DNA of 64,000 nucleotides from Carbonactinospora thermoautotrophica (GCF_001543895.1 NZ_JYIJ01000019.1:1173501-1237500), one strand, 5' to 3'; positions 35,227-44,571 are shown, counted from the first letter of the stretch. Made by a program: numbers and translations. Notes: generated by a model from the letters alone, not told the origin.

Positions 35227-36206
35227 ACCAGGCGTCGGCGCGGCGACGCCTGGCCGCCCCCACCCTCGTCATGCTGCCCCGCGTCGCCGACAGCCTCAGC
35301 TTTCTGTACCTCGATGTCGTCCGCGTCGTCCAGGACGACACCGGGGTATGCGCGCTCATCGAGGGCCCCCGCGGCACCGACCGCGTCTACCTCCCGGTCG
35401 CTGCGCTGTCCTGCGTGCTGCTCGGCCCGGGAACCTCCATCACCCAGCCCGCGCTGGCCACCATCGCCCGCCACGGCACCAGCCTGGTCTGCGTCGGCTC
35501 CGGGGCCGTCCGCTGCTACGCAGGCATCCTGCCCGACTCCCTCACCACCGCGTGGCTGGAACGCCAGACCCGGGCGTGGGCGGACGACACCGCGCGCCTG
35601 GCGGTCGCGGTTCGCATGTACGAGCGCCGCTTCGGCGTCCCTGTCCCCGAGAACACCACCCTCGCGCAGCTGCGCGGACTGGAAGGCCAACGGGTCAAGG
35701 CCCTGTACAAGCAGCTCGCGCAGCGGTACCGGATCGGCAGGTTCAGGCGCAACTACGACCCCGCCGCCTGGGACCAGCAGGACCCGGTCAACCTCGCGCT
35801 GTCCGCTGCCAACGCCTGCCTGTACGGGGTGGTGCACGCCGCGGTGCTCGCGCTCGGCTGTTCCCCCGCGCTCGGGTTCATCCACACTGGCACCCAGCAC
35901 GCGTTCGTCTACGACATCGCCGACCTGTACAAGGCCGAGGTCACCATCCCGCTCGCCTTCTCCCTCCACGCAGCCACCGACCCCGAACGGGAAGCCAGAC
36001 TCCGCCTGCGCGATCAGTTCCGGCTCCTGCGGTTGCTGCCCCGCATCGTCATCGACATCCAGAACCTGCTCGATCCCGACAACGCCACCAGCCGCACCAC
36101 CCCGAAGGAAACCCTCGTCGAGCTGTGGGACCCCGTCGTCGGGCCGGTGCCAGCCGGGGTCAACTACGGCAACGAGCCAGCCGACCTCGAGGAAAGCCCA
36201 TGGTGA
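35223..36206 (+). CDS. cas1: Cas1e integrase
   Basis: A 327-residue protein. Active-site residues are conserved: Glu in QLRGLEGQRVKALY, His in GFIHTGTQHAF, Asp in FVYDIADLYKAE. It integrates prespacers with Cas2 at the leader-repeat junction. GTG 35223 overlaps the cas6e stop (GTGA). Confidence 0.96.
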   Translation: MNQASARRRLAAPTLVMLPRVADSLSFLYLDVVRVVQDDTGVCALIEGPRGTDRVYLPVAALSCVLLGPGTSITQPALATIARHGTSLVCVGSGAVRCYAGILPDSLTTAWLERQTRAWADDTARLAVAVRMYERRFGVPVPENTTLAQLRGLEGQRVKALYKQLAQRYRIGRFRRNYDPAAWDQQDPVNLALSAANACLYGVVHAAVLALGCSPALGFIHTGTQHAFVYDIADLYKAEVTIPLAFSLHAATDPEREARLRLRDQFRLLRLLPRIVIDIQNLLDPDNATSRTTPKETLVELWDPVVGPVPAGVNYGNEPADLEESPW

Positions 36207-36231
36207 CCAACCGACCTGGAGGGGACTGCCG

Positions 36232-36558
36232 GTGCCGTCCATGATGGTCCTCGCAGTGACCGCGGTCCCACCCCACGTCCGCGGCGCGCTCAGCCGATGG
36301 CTCGTCGAAGCAGCACCCGGCCTCTACGTCGGGTGCGTCTCCGGCCGCGTCCGTGAGGAACTGTGGACCACCGTCAGCGCAGTCATCGGCGACGGTGCCG
36401 CCGTCTGCGTTCACCCCGCCGACACCGAACAAGGCTACGAGCTGCGCACTGCCGGAACCCGGCGCCGCGAACCCATCGACCTCGACGGCCTCACCCTCAT
36501 CCGCTTCCGAGCCCCCGAACAACCCACGAGCACATCCGAACCGGAGTTCCCGTGGTAG
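36232..36558 (+). CDS. cas2: Cas2e
   Basis: A 108-residue Cas2 of the E subtype. Following a short leader (VPS) it reads MMVLAVTAVPPHVRGALSRW, then APGLYVGCVSGRVREELW, close to the Cas2e pattern. GTG 36232 has CTGGAGGGG seven bases upstream; ATG 36241 is an alternative. It starts 25 bases after cas1, the only real gap inside the operon besides cas7-cas5. The C-terminal 20 residues are polar and probably disordered. Confidence 0.93.
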   Translation: MPSMMVLAVTAVPPHVRGALSRWLVEAAPGLYVGCVSGRVREELWTTVSAVIGDGAAVCVHPADTEQGYELRTAGTRRREPIDLDGLTLIRFRAPEQPTSTSEPEFPW

Positions 36559-36584
36559 CGACCCTGAAGAAACGAAAACACCCT

Positions 36585-36662
36585 CGCCCCAGCCCCACCC
36601 TGCCCGACCGTGCCGACCCCAAAATCCGACACCAGCCGCGGTAACATCGCAGGTCAGGAAGT
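36585..36662 (+). promoter_or_regulatory. Leader of CRISPR array 2
   Basis: It lies between cas2 and the first repeat. It contains AAAATCCGACACC, GGTAACA and, abutting the repeat, TCGCAGGTCAGGAAG. These blocks match the array 1 leader read on the other strand, marking both as integration-proximal ends. Confidence 0.8.
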
Positions 36663-37727
36663 GTCTTCCCCACACGCGTGGGGGTGAGTCGTGGCTGAGA
36701 GCCACGGGCGGAAAGGGAGTCCAGTCTTCCCCACACGCGTGGGGGTGAGTCGCTGCACCAGGGCGCGAGCCTCGGCCACCTCGCGTCTTCCCCACACGCG
36801 TGGGGGTGAGTCGGCTGATTGTCCTGGTCAGAGCCCTCTTCCTGCGTCTTCCCCACACGCGTGGGGGTGAGTCGAACGCGCCGTCCAGCCAGCCCGAGCC
36901 GGGACCGTCTTCCCCACACGCGTGGGGGTGAGTCGGCAGCATGCGCCACGTCGGCCGCGGACGGATGGTCTTCCCCACACGCGTGGGGGTGAGTCGTAGT
37001 GGGCGAACCGCTGGCACTGCCTGGTGTTGTCTTCCCCACACGCGTGGGGGTGAGTCGCCCGAGCTGCGGGAGGAGTACACCGATCTTGCGTCTTCCCCAC
37101 ACGCGTGGGGGTGAGTCGAGCGTGTGAAAGCCGAGGCCGGGGTCATCCGCGTCTTCCCCACACGCGTGGGGGTGAGTCGTAACCCAGTTGCTCATGCTCT
37201 GCGATGTAGACGTCTTCCCCACACGCGTGGGGGTGAGTCGTCGGCGAGTGGCGGGAGGGTGACGTATGGGCCGTCTTCCCCACACGCGTGGGGGTGAGTC
37301 CGTGGAGGCCGAGGAGCTGGAGGACACCGCGATGTCTTCCCCACACGCGTGGGGGTGAGTCCTTGCCCAGAGCTCACAACCCGGGCGCCCGGTAGTCTTC
37401 CCCACACGCGTGGGGGTGAGTCCCAGCAGGTCGCGCCCATCGCGTCGTAGGCGGCGTCTTCCCCACACGCGTGGGGGTGAGTCGTCCAGCAGGCGGTTCT
37501 GGTTGCGCCGGTGGTGGTCCTCCCCACACGCGTGGGGGTGAGTCGTCCACCCCTAGCATGCCGGTGATCTGGACCTTGTCTTCCCCACACGTGTGGGGGT
37601 GAGTCGAAGTGGCGCTGTACGGCGTCCTTGGGTGAGCAGTCCTCCCCACACGCGTGGGGGTGAGTCGTCCAGGAGGACGCCATGACCGCTGTCGCGCACG
37701 TCCTCCCCACACGCGTGGGGGTGAAGT
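36663..37727 (+). CRISPR. Type I-E CRISPR array 2: 18 repeats, 17 spacers
   Basis: 28-base repeats every 61 bases. The repeat begins GTCTTCCCCAC, has loop ACGC, and ends GTGGGGGTGAGTC. Repeats at 37517, 37639 and 37700 carry C at position 4 and the one at 37578 has a loop-stem change, so degeneration increases away from the leader on the left. The final repeat (37700-37727) loses its last bases where an IS-like end begins. The base following the repeat is usually G, sometimes C. Confidence 0.98.
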
Positions 37728-37770
37728 TCCCCCGCTGATGTGGACATCCTGAGACTGGATCTCGGGGGAA
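37726..37770. mobile_element. IS-end remnant abutting array 2
   Basis: Starting at GTTCCCCCG, this 45-base stretch resembles the IS3-like end at 38582 (shared GTTCCCCCG, GTGGACA and ACTGG blocks). It opens with TTCCCCC and closes with GGGGGAA. It begins where the last repeat loses its sequence, which suggests an insertion or deletion truncated the trailer end. Bases 37771-37853 hold nothing else recognisable. Confidence 0.5.
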
Positions 37771-37853
37771 GCCCAGGGTATAGCCGATGCACCCGGGTTG
37801 ACACCCCGGTTCACGACGGGACGTGAACCGGACGGCGCGCATACGCTCGCTGC

Positions 37854-38414
37854 GTGATCACTGCCTACGTGGACGAGTCGGCGGCCCTGGAGCTGGGGTG
37901 CTACCTGCTCGCGGCTGTGGTCGTCGACGATGCCGACGTCGAGCACGCGCGCACGGCGATGCGTGCCCTTCAGGTCGGCACCGGCAAGTTGCACTGGCAC
38001 ACCGAGGGGCCGGAGCGCCGGCTCAAGATCGTTTCCGAGGTCGCGGCGTTGGGGCACCTCTCGGTGGTCGTGGTCGGCCACGGCGTCGGGCGGCGGCAGG
38101 AACGCGGGCGCCGCAAGTGCCTGGAGGTGCTGCTGCCCGAGCTCGCCACCCTCGGGGTCGCCCGGGCGGTGTTCGAGACCCGCGCGGCCTACGACCGGCA
38201 GGACCAGGCGATGATCGCCGCCTGCCGGTCCAAGGGTCTGATCGACCGCGCCTTCCGGGTCGAGTTCGGTTTTCCCGCCGGCCCGGCCGGCGAGCCGCTG
38301 CTGTGGCTGGCCGACGCGGTGTGCGGGGCGGTGCTTGCGGAGCGTCGCGGGGACGGCACGTATGCGATGCTGCTGCGCGAGCATCTGCACGTCATCGAGA
38401 TCGACGCGCGGTGA
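37854..38414 (+). CDS. Hypothetical protein, DUF3800-like
   Basis: A 186-residue protein. It begins MITAYVDESAALELGCYLLA, and the YVDES opening with alternating hydrophobics suggests an RNase H-like fold as in DUF3800 proteins. It also has LHWHTEGPERRLK, AYDRQDQAMIAACRSKG and PLLWLADAVCGAVLAERRGD. DUF3800 proteins often accompany mobile elements and defence loci but have no firm activity. It lies between IS remnants just downstream of array 2. Family assignment is tentative. Confidence 0.65.
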   Translation: MITAYVDESAALELGCYLLAAVVVDDADVEHARTAMRALQVGTGKLHWHTEGPERRLKIVSEVAALGHLSVVVVGHGVGRRQERGRRKCLEVLLPELATLGVARAVFETRAAYDRQDQAMIAACRSKGLIDRAFRVEFGFPAGPAGEPLLWLADAVCGAVLAERRGDGTYAMLLREHLHVIEIDAR

Positions 38415-38581
38415 TCTGCCCCAGACAGCGCGAACGCCGGGTCCCGTCATCCGGCGGGAGATCCCGGCGCCACTTCCGCCACCCCTCAGGGCGCGGCACT
38501 ACCAGTATTACCCAAGATCCTTGGTAATGCACCCCCGGCCGGCGGATGGGGCGGTTTCCGGGTCCTCATCGCCCCTCTGAG

Positions 38582-38815
38582 GTTCCCCCGATCTGGTGGA
38601 CACCCGGAAACTGGGCGTCAGTCCAGGGAAGGGAGTCCCTGTCGGGGCGTCCGTCGAAGTACGCGGATGAGTTCAAGCGCGACGCGGTGGAGTTGGTGCG
38701 CTCCACCACGCCGCGCGGTCAACGAAGTCGCTCGTGAGTTGGGGGTCAGCCACGAGACGCTGCGCTCGTGGGTCAAGCTGGCTTCGGGCACCGGGCGGGT
38801 GGCGTGCTGCAACGA
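38582..38815 (+). pseudogene. IS3-family orfA remnant with IS end
   Basis: The IS-like end GTTCCCCCGATCTGGTGG starts at 38582. Behind it, one frame encodes GRPSKYADEFKRDAVELV and, after a shift near 38720, the next frame gives VNEVARELGVSHETLRSW. Together these form the helix-turn-helix of IS3 orfA transposases. No orfB follows. The remaining bases to 38953 show no gene, although a weak frame continues. Confidence 0.75.
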
Positions 38816-38953
38816 CCAGCCCGAGTTCGAGCCCTGGCTCACAGCCCACGAGATGGTGGACCTCGCTGGCCGGCAGGTCCGCCCTGACTGCACGCCGGAT
38901 CGGGTGGCCGACGTCCTGCGCCGGGCTGTCCCTACTCGGCATGGCCCGGCCGC

Positions 38954-41356
38954 CTATGGCGGCTCGCCCTCCAGCAGGGTCACGCCGCGGATGCGGTGGA
39001 TGGGGAAGCTGTGGATGCGGCCCAGCTCCTCGTCGTACGCGCGCAGGTAGCCGCGGGCCACCCCGGTCGGGTACACGATGCGCGTGGCCGAGCGGCCCTG
39101 GTAGTCCACGTACGACAGCCGGACCGGCCGGTGGTGCTCGGCCGCCGCCGCCAGCGCGTCGATCAGCGCGGCGGTGTCCTCGCAGCCCACCTCGGCCGCC
39201 ACCCCCAGGTCGCCGTCTGTGGCGGGGACCGCGGTGGCGACCCGGTCGCCGGACCGGATCATGCGCACGGCGGCGGCCAGCAGGGACTCCTCGGCGCGAG
39301 GCGGCTCGGCGACCACGTGCGGCGGGCGCGGGCGGGCCGGGGCGCGGCGTGCCTGCGGCCGCGACACCAGCAGGTCACCGGTGGCGGACTCGGCCGCCGG
39401 GGCGTACCCCATCGTGCGCAGCCGCTCCAGCACCACGTCCACCGGCGCCTGCGCGGCGAGCACGGTCGGGGCGAGGCGGCGCAGCCGGAGCTGGGCTGAA
39501 CGCCGGTCGGCCAGCAGCTCGTCCAAGACGGTGGCGTCGTCGCAGCGGACGTACGCGGACGCCGTACCGACCCGGATGCGCCCGTGCCGGCGGGCCACGT
39601 CGTCGACCAGGTACGCCAGCGGCTGCGGCACCGGCGTGCGCGAGTGCCGGGCGAGCAGGTCGTGCAGGTCGGCGGCGGTCCGGCCGGCGTCGAGCGCGCG
39701 GCGCACCGAGGACTCGGTGAACCGGTACACGGTCGCGCCGCCGGTCGACTCGATGTCGGCGGCCAGCGCCAGCTCGCGGGCCAGCTCCCGGGTGAGCGGG
39801 CCGGGCGCGATCGCGGTCAGGTCGGCCTGGAGGAGCACGTGGTCCAGCGGCTCGGGCAGCAGCGGCTCCAGGGCCGCGGCGGCGGCGTCGGAGTCCCCGG
39901 CGAGCAGCGGGCGGACGTAGGAGGCGAGCGCCGTCCGCCCGGTCACCCCCAGCGCTTCGGCCTCCCGCAGCGTCCAGGCGGTGACCCGCTCCCGCAGCCG
40001 GGCGCCCCGGAGCGGCCGCCGCCACGCCAGCCAGGCGACGATCGCGGCCTCGTCGGTCGCCACGCCCGGCGGCAGGCCGGCCAGCGCCTCCAGCACCCCG
40101 CGCCGCAGCTCCGGCGCGAGCACCCGCTCCAGGTCCGGGCCGAGCGCGGCGACCAGCTTGTCCCGTCCTCCTGCGGTGTCCTGCCGTGACCCGACCAGCC
40201 CGGCGAGCCGGGTGGTGTCCAGCCAGGCCTCGGCCAGGGCCAGCCAGCGCCGCGCGGTGGGCCAGCCCCGCCAGGTGTCGTACGCGGGCGTGGGCAGCCA
40301 GACCGGGTCCACCTCGGAACTCTCGGCGACCAGCCCGGCCGCGTACGCGGTCTCGACGAGCAGCGCCGCGACCGGCTCCGCCACGTCCAGGGCGGCCGCG
40401 GCCCGGCGCAGCTCCCGCACCCCGAGCCCGCCGGACCGCAACACGGGTGGCCCGTCCTCGCCCCACAGGTCCAGCAGGTCCTCGACCTTGCGCACCGCGG
40501 AGAACGCCGCGCCGGCCGCGGTCCGGTCCACGATCCCCGGGTCGTGCTCCCGGGTGGGCAGCTCCGGCGGCTCGGGCGAGACCTCCCGGTGCAGCCGACC
40601 GCCGCGCAGGTGGACGGCGACCTCGCGGGGCAGCGCCACGGTATCCGGGTCGACCGGCACGAGCAGGCCGCGGGCGAGCAGCCAGTCCACCGGGGTGCGC
40701 ACGGTGGCGACCCGCACCGGACGGTACGCGTTCTCCAGCCGTCCGGTGGCCGGGCCCTGCGCGAGCCGGTCCAGCACCTCGCGCGCCGGGGCGGGCGCGT
40801 CGGCCAGCAGCTCGGCCAGCCACCGCCGGTCCCGGAACCGGTCGGCCAGCGCCGCCACGGCCGACACGCGGTCCGGCTGGGGCGGCAGGCCGAGGTCCTC
40901 CAGCAGCTCCCGCAGCCGGTCGGCGGCGAGCTGGCCGAGCAGGGTGGCGGCGGGCGGCCCGGTGTCGGCGAGGCTCGGTCCGGCCCAGTCGCGTACCGCC
41001 CGAACCAGTCGCAGGCCGTCGTCCGTACCCCAGGCCAGGGCCAGCTCGCGCAGCCGGTCCACCGCGGCGCGCACCGCCTCGGCCGGGCCGATCAGGCCGA
41101 GCACGTCGTCGAGCGAGGCGGGTTCCGGCAGGTACGCGAGCACGTCGACCACCTGGAGGGTGAACGTGTCGAGGCGTTCCAGCGCGCGCTGCGCCGACGC
41201 CTGGGTGGTCGCCCGCGCGGCCAGCGCGGTGACATCGCTCGGCACCGGGGTGAGCAGGTCGGGGCGCGCGGCGAGCAAGGCGGCGAGTTCGCGGTCGGAA
41301 CGCGCGCGCAGCTCGTCGGCGAGGCTGCGGGGCTCAGCCCGGACGTCCTGTGACAT
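38954..41356 (-). CDS. Helicase-associated (Helicase_C_3-type) protein
   Basis: An 800-residue protein from ATG 41356 (MSQDVRAEPRSLADELRARS). No Walker motifs are visible. The N-terminal half is helical and repeats short winged-helix-like units. The C-terminal part has LLQADLTAIAPGPLTRELAR and a WYL-like finish (VRLSYVDYQGRSATRIVYPT, then GRIHSFPIHRIRGV). It matches the actinobacterial family of Rv0862c, thought to work with the XPB helicase encoded next to it. Here XPB is 23 kb away. The frame remains open upstream of 41356, but that part overlaps the divergent gene at 41471. Confidence 0.85.
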   Translation of the reverse strand: MSQDVRAEPRSLADELRARSDRELAALLAARPDLLTPVPSDVTALAARATTQASAQRALERLDTFTLQVVDVLAYLPEPASLDDVLGLIGPAEAVRAAVDRLRELALAWGTDDGLRLVRAVRDWAGPSLADTGPPAATLLGQLAADRLRELLEDLGLPPQPDRVSAVAALADRFRDRRWLAELLADAPAPAREVLDRLAQGPATGRLENAYRPVRVATVRTPVDWLLARGLLVPVDPDTVALPREVAVHLRGGRLHREVSPEPPELPTREHDPGIVDRTAAGAAFSAVRKVEDLLDLWGEDGPPVLRSGGLGVRELRRAAAALDVAEPVAALLVETAYAAGLVAESSEVDPVWLPTPAYDTWRGWPTARRWLALAEAWLDTTRLAGLVGSRQDTAGGRDKLVAALGPDLERVLAPELRRGVLEALAGLPPGVATDEAAIVAWLAWRRPLRGARLRERVTAWTLREAEALGVTGRTALASYVRPLLAGDSDAAAAALEPLLPEPLDHVLLQADLTAIAPGPLTRELARELALAADIESTGGATVYRFTESSVRRALDAGRTAADLHDLLARHSRTPVPQPLAYLVDDVARRHGRIRVGTASAYVRCDDATVLDELLADRRSAQLRLRRLAPTVLAAQAPVDVVLERLRTMGYAPAAESATGDLLVSRPQARRAPARPRPPHVVAEPPRAEESLLAAAVRMIRSGDRVATAVPATDGDLGVAAEVGCEDTAALIDALAAAAEHHRPVRLSYVDYQGRSATRIVYPTGVARGYLRAYDEELGRIHSFPIHRIRGVTLLEGEPP

Positions 41357-41470
41357 CGAAACCAACCGTAAGGGGTAAAGCTGGCACACACACGGCGCTA
41401 AAGGCATCGAGTCGCGGCATCGACTGCGGCACGATGGCCTTTCGGACCGGCGCACCGTCGGGAGTGGCAC

Positions 41471-42403
41471 ATGAGCGTGGAAGGTGACCAGCTCGTCTAC
41501 GAGTATCTGACCCGCGTGAGCGACGCCGCGAGCGCGCGGCTCTCGCCCGCCCGGCGGGTGAAGTTCGTCAACGAGCTGCGGGAGCGGATCGAGTCCGAGC
41601 GCAGGGCGGGCCGTTTCGGCGGCGGGGAGCTGGACGCGGCGGCCGTGCGCCGCATCCTCGACCGGATCGGCAGCCCCGAGGTGGTGGTGGCCGCCGAGGT
41701 CCGCCGCGCCCAGGAGGCGCTGCGCGCGCGGGGCCGCGACGCCGGGTCCAGCGACCACGCTGACGATGACACCGTGGTGGTGCTGCCGGCGCCGATCACG
41801 GTGAGCGAGGAGGAGGCCGTGGGCCGGCTGGGTGACCCGGCGAAGGCGCCGGACGACCGGGTCGCCGCTGCCGTGGCCACCGCCCGCTCGCGGGGTGGCC
41901 CGATCCGCGCCGATCCCCAGGCCCCCGGGCCGGCCGAGCCGGGGCCGGACCGGACCGCGCCGGCCGAGCCGGTCCACCGGGCGGGGCGATCGGACGCCCT
42001 GCCCTGGCCGGTCGCGCCCCCGCGGTCGCCGTGGCGGCAGGCCAGGCTGGCCGCCAGGCGGTACCTGTCGCGCGGGGTGAGCCTGGAGGTCGCGGCCATC
42101 GTGGCCCTGGCCGTCGCGCCCCTCCTGCTGAGCTGGATCGGCTGGGTGGTCGGCCTGCTCCTGGCGTCCACCTCCCGGTTGTGGACCTCGCGGGACCGGC
42201 TGATCGGCCTGTTCTGGGTTCCGGTCGCCGTGGCGACCGGCTATGTGACCGCCTGGTGGCTGTACGTCACCGGCCGGGTCGGCGGCCAGCGGCTGACCGA
42301 CCAGGAGATCTTCGTCGTGGCCTGGCACTTCCTCGCCGCCATGCCCGTGGCGCTGGGCGTGGCGACCGCCGGGGCGTTCGCGTGGCGCCACTACCTCCGC
42401 TGA
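41471..42403 (+). CDS. Membrane protein with N-terminal HAAS-like domain
   Basis: A 310-residue protein. Residues 1-80 resemble the helical HAAS/DUF1700 domain (LVYEYLTRVSDAASARLSPA then RRVKFVNELRERIESER). A Pro/Ala-rich linker follows, then three membrane helices from about residue 210 (SLEVAAIVALAVAPLLLSWI, GLFWVPVAVATGYVTAWWLY, and AMPVALGVATAGAF). It is divergent from the helicase-associated gene and convergent with catalase across a terminator. Function unknown. Confidence 0.7.
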   Translation: MSVEGDQLVYEYLTRVSDAASARLSPARRVKFVNELRERIESERRAGRFGGGELDAAAVRRILDRIGSPEVVVAAEVRRAQEALRARGRDAGSSDHADDDTVVVLPAPITVSEEEAVGRLGDPAKAPDDRVAAAVATARSRGGPIRADPQAPGPAEPGPDRTAPAEPVHRAGRSDALPWPVAPPRSPWRQARLAARRYLSRGVSLEVAAIVALAVAPLLLSWIGWVVGLLLASTSRLWTSRDRLIGLFWVPVAVATGYVTAWWLYVTGRVGGQRLTDQEIFVVAWHFLAAMPVALGVATAGAFAWRHYLR

Positions 42404-42431
42404 GGCCGGGCGCGCGCCTGGCCGGCGCACG

Positions 42432-42465
42432 AGCGGCCGCCGCCCCGGCCGGGGCGGCGGCCGCT
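42432..42465. terminator. Bidirectional terminator between convergent genes
   Basis: A perfect 17-bp G/C inverted repeat without spacer (42432-42448 with 42449-42465), between the stops of the membrane protein and the catalase. Confidence 0.75.
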
Positions 42466-42476
42466 GCTAGGTGCCG

Positions 42477-43979
42477 TCAGCGGGTGACGGCGGCGCTCTC
42501 GGTGGCGCCGCCGTGGGCGCGCAGCTCCTTCACCGCCTTCTCGACCCGGTCGCCGTACTCGGAGTCGGCGTTGCGGAAGTGCGAGATCGAGCGCTCGATG
42601 ATGTCCTCGCGCGACACCTTCGACAGGCTCTCGGCGATGTTGTTCACCAGCCGCGTGCGGGCCGCCTCGTCCAGCACCTTGCGCCACATCAGCCCCGCCT
42701 GGACGAAGTCGTTGTCCTCGGGGTGGCGCGGCGTCTCGTAGGTGCCGGTGAGCCCGTTCACCTCGAACGGCTTCCAGAACGGCTCACCCGTTTCCACGGG
42801 CCCGTCGAAGCTGTTCGGCTCGTAGTTCTTCTTGCGGCCGTGGTTGCCGTCGAACCGCATGAACCCGTCCCGGTGGTAGTGGTTGACACCGTGCGCGACC
42901 GCGCGCGGCGCGTTCACCGGGAGTTGGGTGTAGTTCACGCCGAGGCGGTACCGGTGCGCGTCGCCGTACGCGAACAGCCGGCCCTGGAGCATCTTGTCCG
43001 GGCTCGGGCCGATGCCCGGCACGAAGTTGTTCGGGTTGAACGCGGACTGCTCCACGTCGGCGAACACGTTGTCCGGGTTGCGGTTCAGCGTCATCCGGCC
43101 GACCCGGATCAGCGGGTAGTCGCTGTGCGGCCACACCTTGGTCAGGTCGAACGGGTTGAAGCGGTACCGCTGCGCGTCCTCCCACGGCATGATCTGCACG
43201 TACAGGGTCCAGGACGGGTAGTCGCCCCGGTCGATCGCGGTGTGCAGGTCACGCTGGTGGGAGTCCGGGTCCCTGCCGGCGACGACCGCCGCCTCCTCGT
43301 TGGTGAGGAACCGGATGCCCTGGTCGGTCTTGAAGTGGTACTTGATCCAGAACGCCTCGCCGTCGGCGTTCATCCACTGGAACGTGTGCGAGCCGTACCC
43401 GTTCATGTGCCGGTAGCTGGCCGGGATGCCGCGGTCGCCGAACAGCCAGGTGAACATGTGCGTGGCCTCCGGCGACAGCGAGAAGAAGTCCCAGATGTTG
43501 TCCGGCTCCTGCATGCCGGTGTACGGGTCGCGCTTCTGCGAGTGGATGAAGTCGGGGAACTTCAGCGGATCCTGGATGAAGAAGATCGGGGTGTTGTTGC
43601 CTACCAGGTCGTAGTTGCCGTCCTCGGTGTAGAACTTGACCGCGAACCCGCGCGGGTCGCGGACTGCGTCCGGCGCGCCCAGGTTGCCGGCGACCGTCGA
43701 GAATCGCACGAACACCTCGGTGCGCTTGCCTACCTCGGACAGGAACTTCGCCTTGGTGTACCGGGTGACGTCGTCGGTCACCTCGAAGACCCCGTACGCG
43801 CCGGAGCCGCGCGCGTGGACGATCCGCTCCGGGATGCGCTCCCGGTTGAACCGGGCGAGCTTCTCCAGCAGGTGCTGGTCCTGGATCAGCAGCGGGCCGC
43901 GCTCGCCCGCGGACTGAGTGTTCTGGTTGTCGACGATCGGCGCGCCGACATCTGTGGTGAGGATGGGCCGTTCGGACAC
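42477..43979 (-). CDS. katA: Monofunctional haem catalase
   Basis: A 500-residue clade 3-size catalase that dismutates hydrogen peroxide. The catalytic His is in [15 protein letters not shown] and Asn in [12 protein letters not shown]. The proximal haem ligand Tyr is in [19 protein letters not shown]-binding region residues follow. It lies downstream of the Fur-type regulator on the same strand, with 160 bases between that hold its own ribosome site (GGGAGG). Peroxide induction through that regulator is likely. Confidence 0.96.
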   Translation of the reverse strand: MSERPILTTDVGAPIVDNQNTQSAGERGPLLIQDQHLLEKLARFNRERIPERIVHARGSGAYGVFEVTDDVTRYTKAKFLSEVGKRTEVFVRFSTVAGNLGAPDAVRDPRGFAVKFYTEDGNYDLVGNNTPIFFIQDPLKFPDFIHSQKRDPYTGMQEPDNIWDFFSLSPEATHMFTWLFGDRGIPASYRHMNGYGSHTFQWMNADGEAFWIKYHFKTDQGIRFLTNEEAAVVAGRDPDSHQRDLHTAIDRGDYPSWTLYVQIMPWEDAQRYRFNPFDLTKVWPHSDYPLIRVGRMTLNRNPDNVFADVEQSAFNPNNFVPGIGPSPDKMLQGRLFAYGDAHRYRLGVNYTQLPVNAPRAVAHGVNHYHRDGFMRFDGNHGRKKNYEPNSFDGPVETGEPFWKPFEVNGLTGTYETPRHPEDNDFVQAGLMWRKVLDEAARTRLVNNIAESLSKVSREDIIERSISHFRNADSEYGDRVEKAVKELRAHGGATESAAVTR

Positions 43980-44139
43980 GTGTCCTCCCTCGCGACCGCC
44001 TCTCCCCGGACCCTGATTCGAATGAACCCGCAGGCCACAGGTAGAGTCAGTCTGTCCGGATCGATATTGCTGACTGGTGCGGTTCGGATTCCCCGCCTCC
44101 TGCGGGCTCCCACCCCCGCGGGAGGCGTTTTACCCCGTT

Positions 44140-44565
44140 TCACCTACATTCCGGGCACCTCCCCCAGAAGGTGACCTCGGCCTCGTCCACCTCGTACTCC
44201 GGCCCGATGGTCGCCTCCAGGCACGGTCGCACCCCGACCGCGCAGTTCACGTCGACGATCTTGCCGCACACCCGGCATACGAAGTGGTGGTGGTTGTCGC
44301 CGACCCGGTTCTCGTACCGCGCGGGCTGCCCGGACACCTGCAGGCAGCGGGTGAGACCTGCCTCGGTGAGCGCCTTGAGTACGTCGTAGGCGGCCTGGGT
44401 GGAGAGACTGCCGGTGATCTGTTGGGCCTTGTAGCGGATGGTCTCGACGTCCCAGTGCCCCGGGCTCGCCTGCAGGACGGCGAGGACGGCCATGCGGGGT
44501 GCGGTGACGCGCAGCCCGGCTGCGCGGAGCCGCTCCGCGGCCTTGTTCAAGTCCTCACCAGCCAT
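44140..44565 (-). CDS. Fur-family peroxide regulator (CatR/FurA type)
   Basis: A 141-residue Fur protein. The winged helix lies at residues about 14-82 (RVTAPRMAVLAVLQASPGHW). The metal-sensing motif is DNHHHFVCRVCGKIVDV, and the structural zinc Cys pair is in GRCPECR. It is upstream of and co-directional with catalase, the usual layout of Streptomyces catR or mycobacterial furA-kat pairs. The promoter at 44572-44600 places the transcription start at the ATG itself, so the mRNA is probably leaderless. Confidence 0.93.
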   Translation of the reverse strand: MAGEDLNKAAERLRAAGLRVTAPRMAVLAVLQASPGHWDVETIRYKAQQITGSLSTQAAYDVLKALTEAGLTRCLQVSGQPARYENRVGDNHHHFVCRVCGKIVDVNCAVGVRPCLEATIGPEYEVDEAEVTFWGRCPECR

Positions 44566-44571
44566 GTCTAC

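Noticed and set aside
25813..37727. Self-targeting spacers against genes in this window
   Set aside because: I noticed no spacer matching other parts of the window, but I could not run an exhaustive comparison.
36497..37842. Minus-strand frames with repeated LTPTRVGKT across array 2
   Set aside because: The same artefact: translated repeats and spacers of the CRISPR array.
41357..42430. Extension of the helicase-associated protein to 1158 residues
   Set aside because: The extra part is antisense to the divergent membrane-protein gene and is not protein-like.
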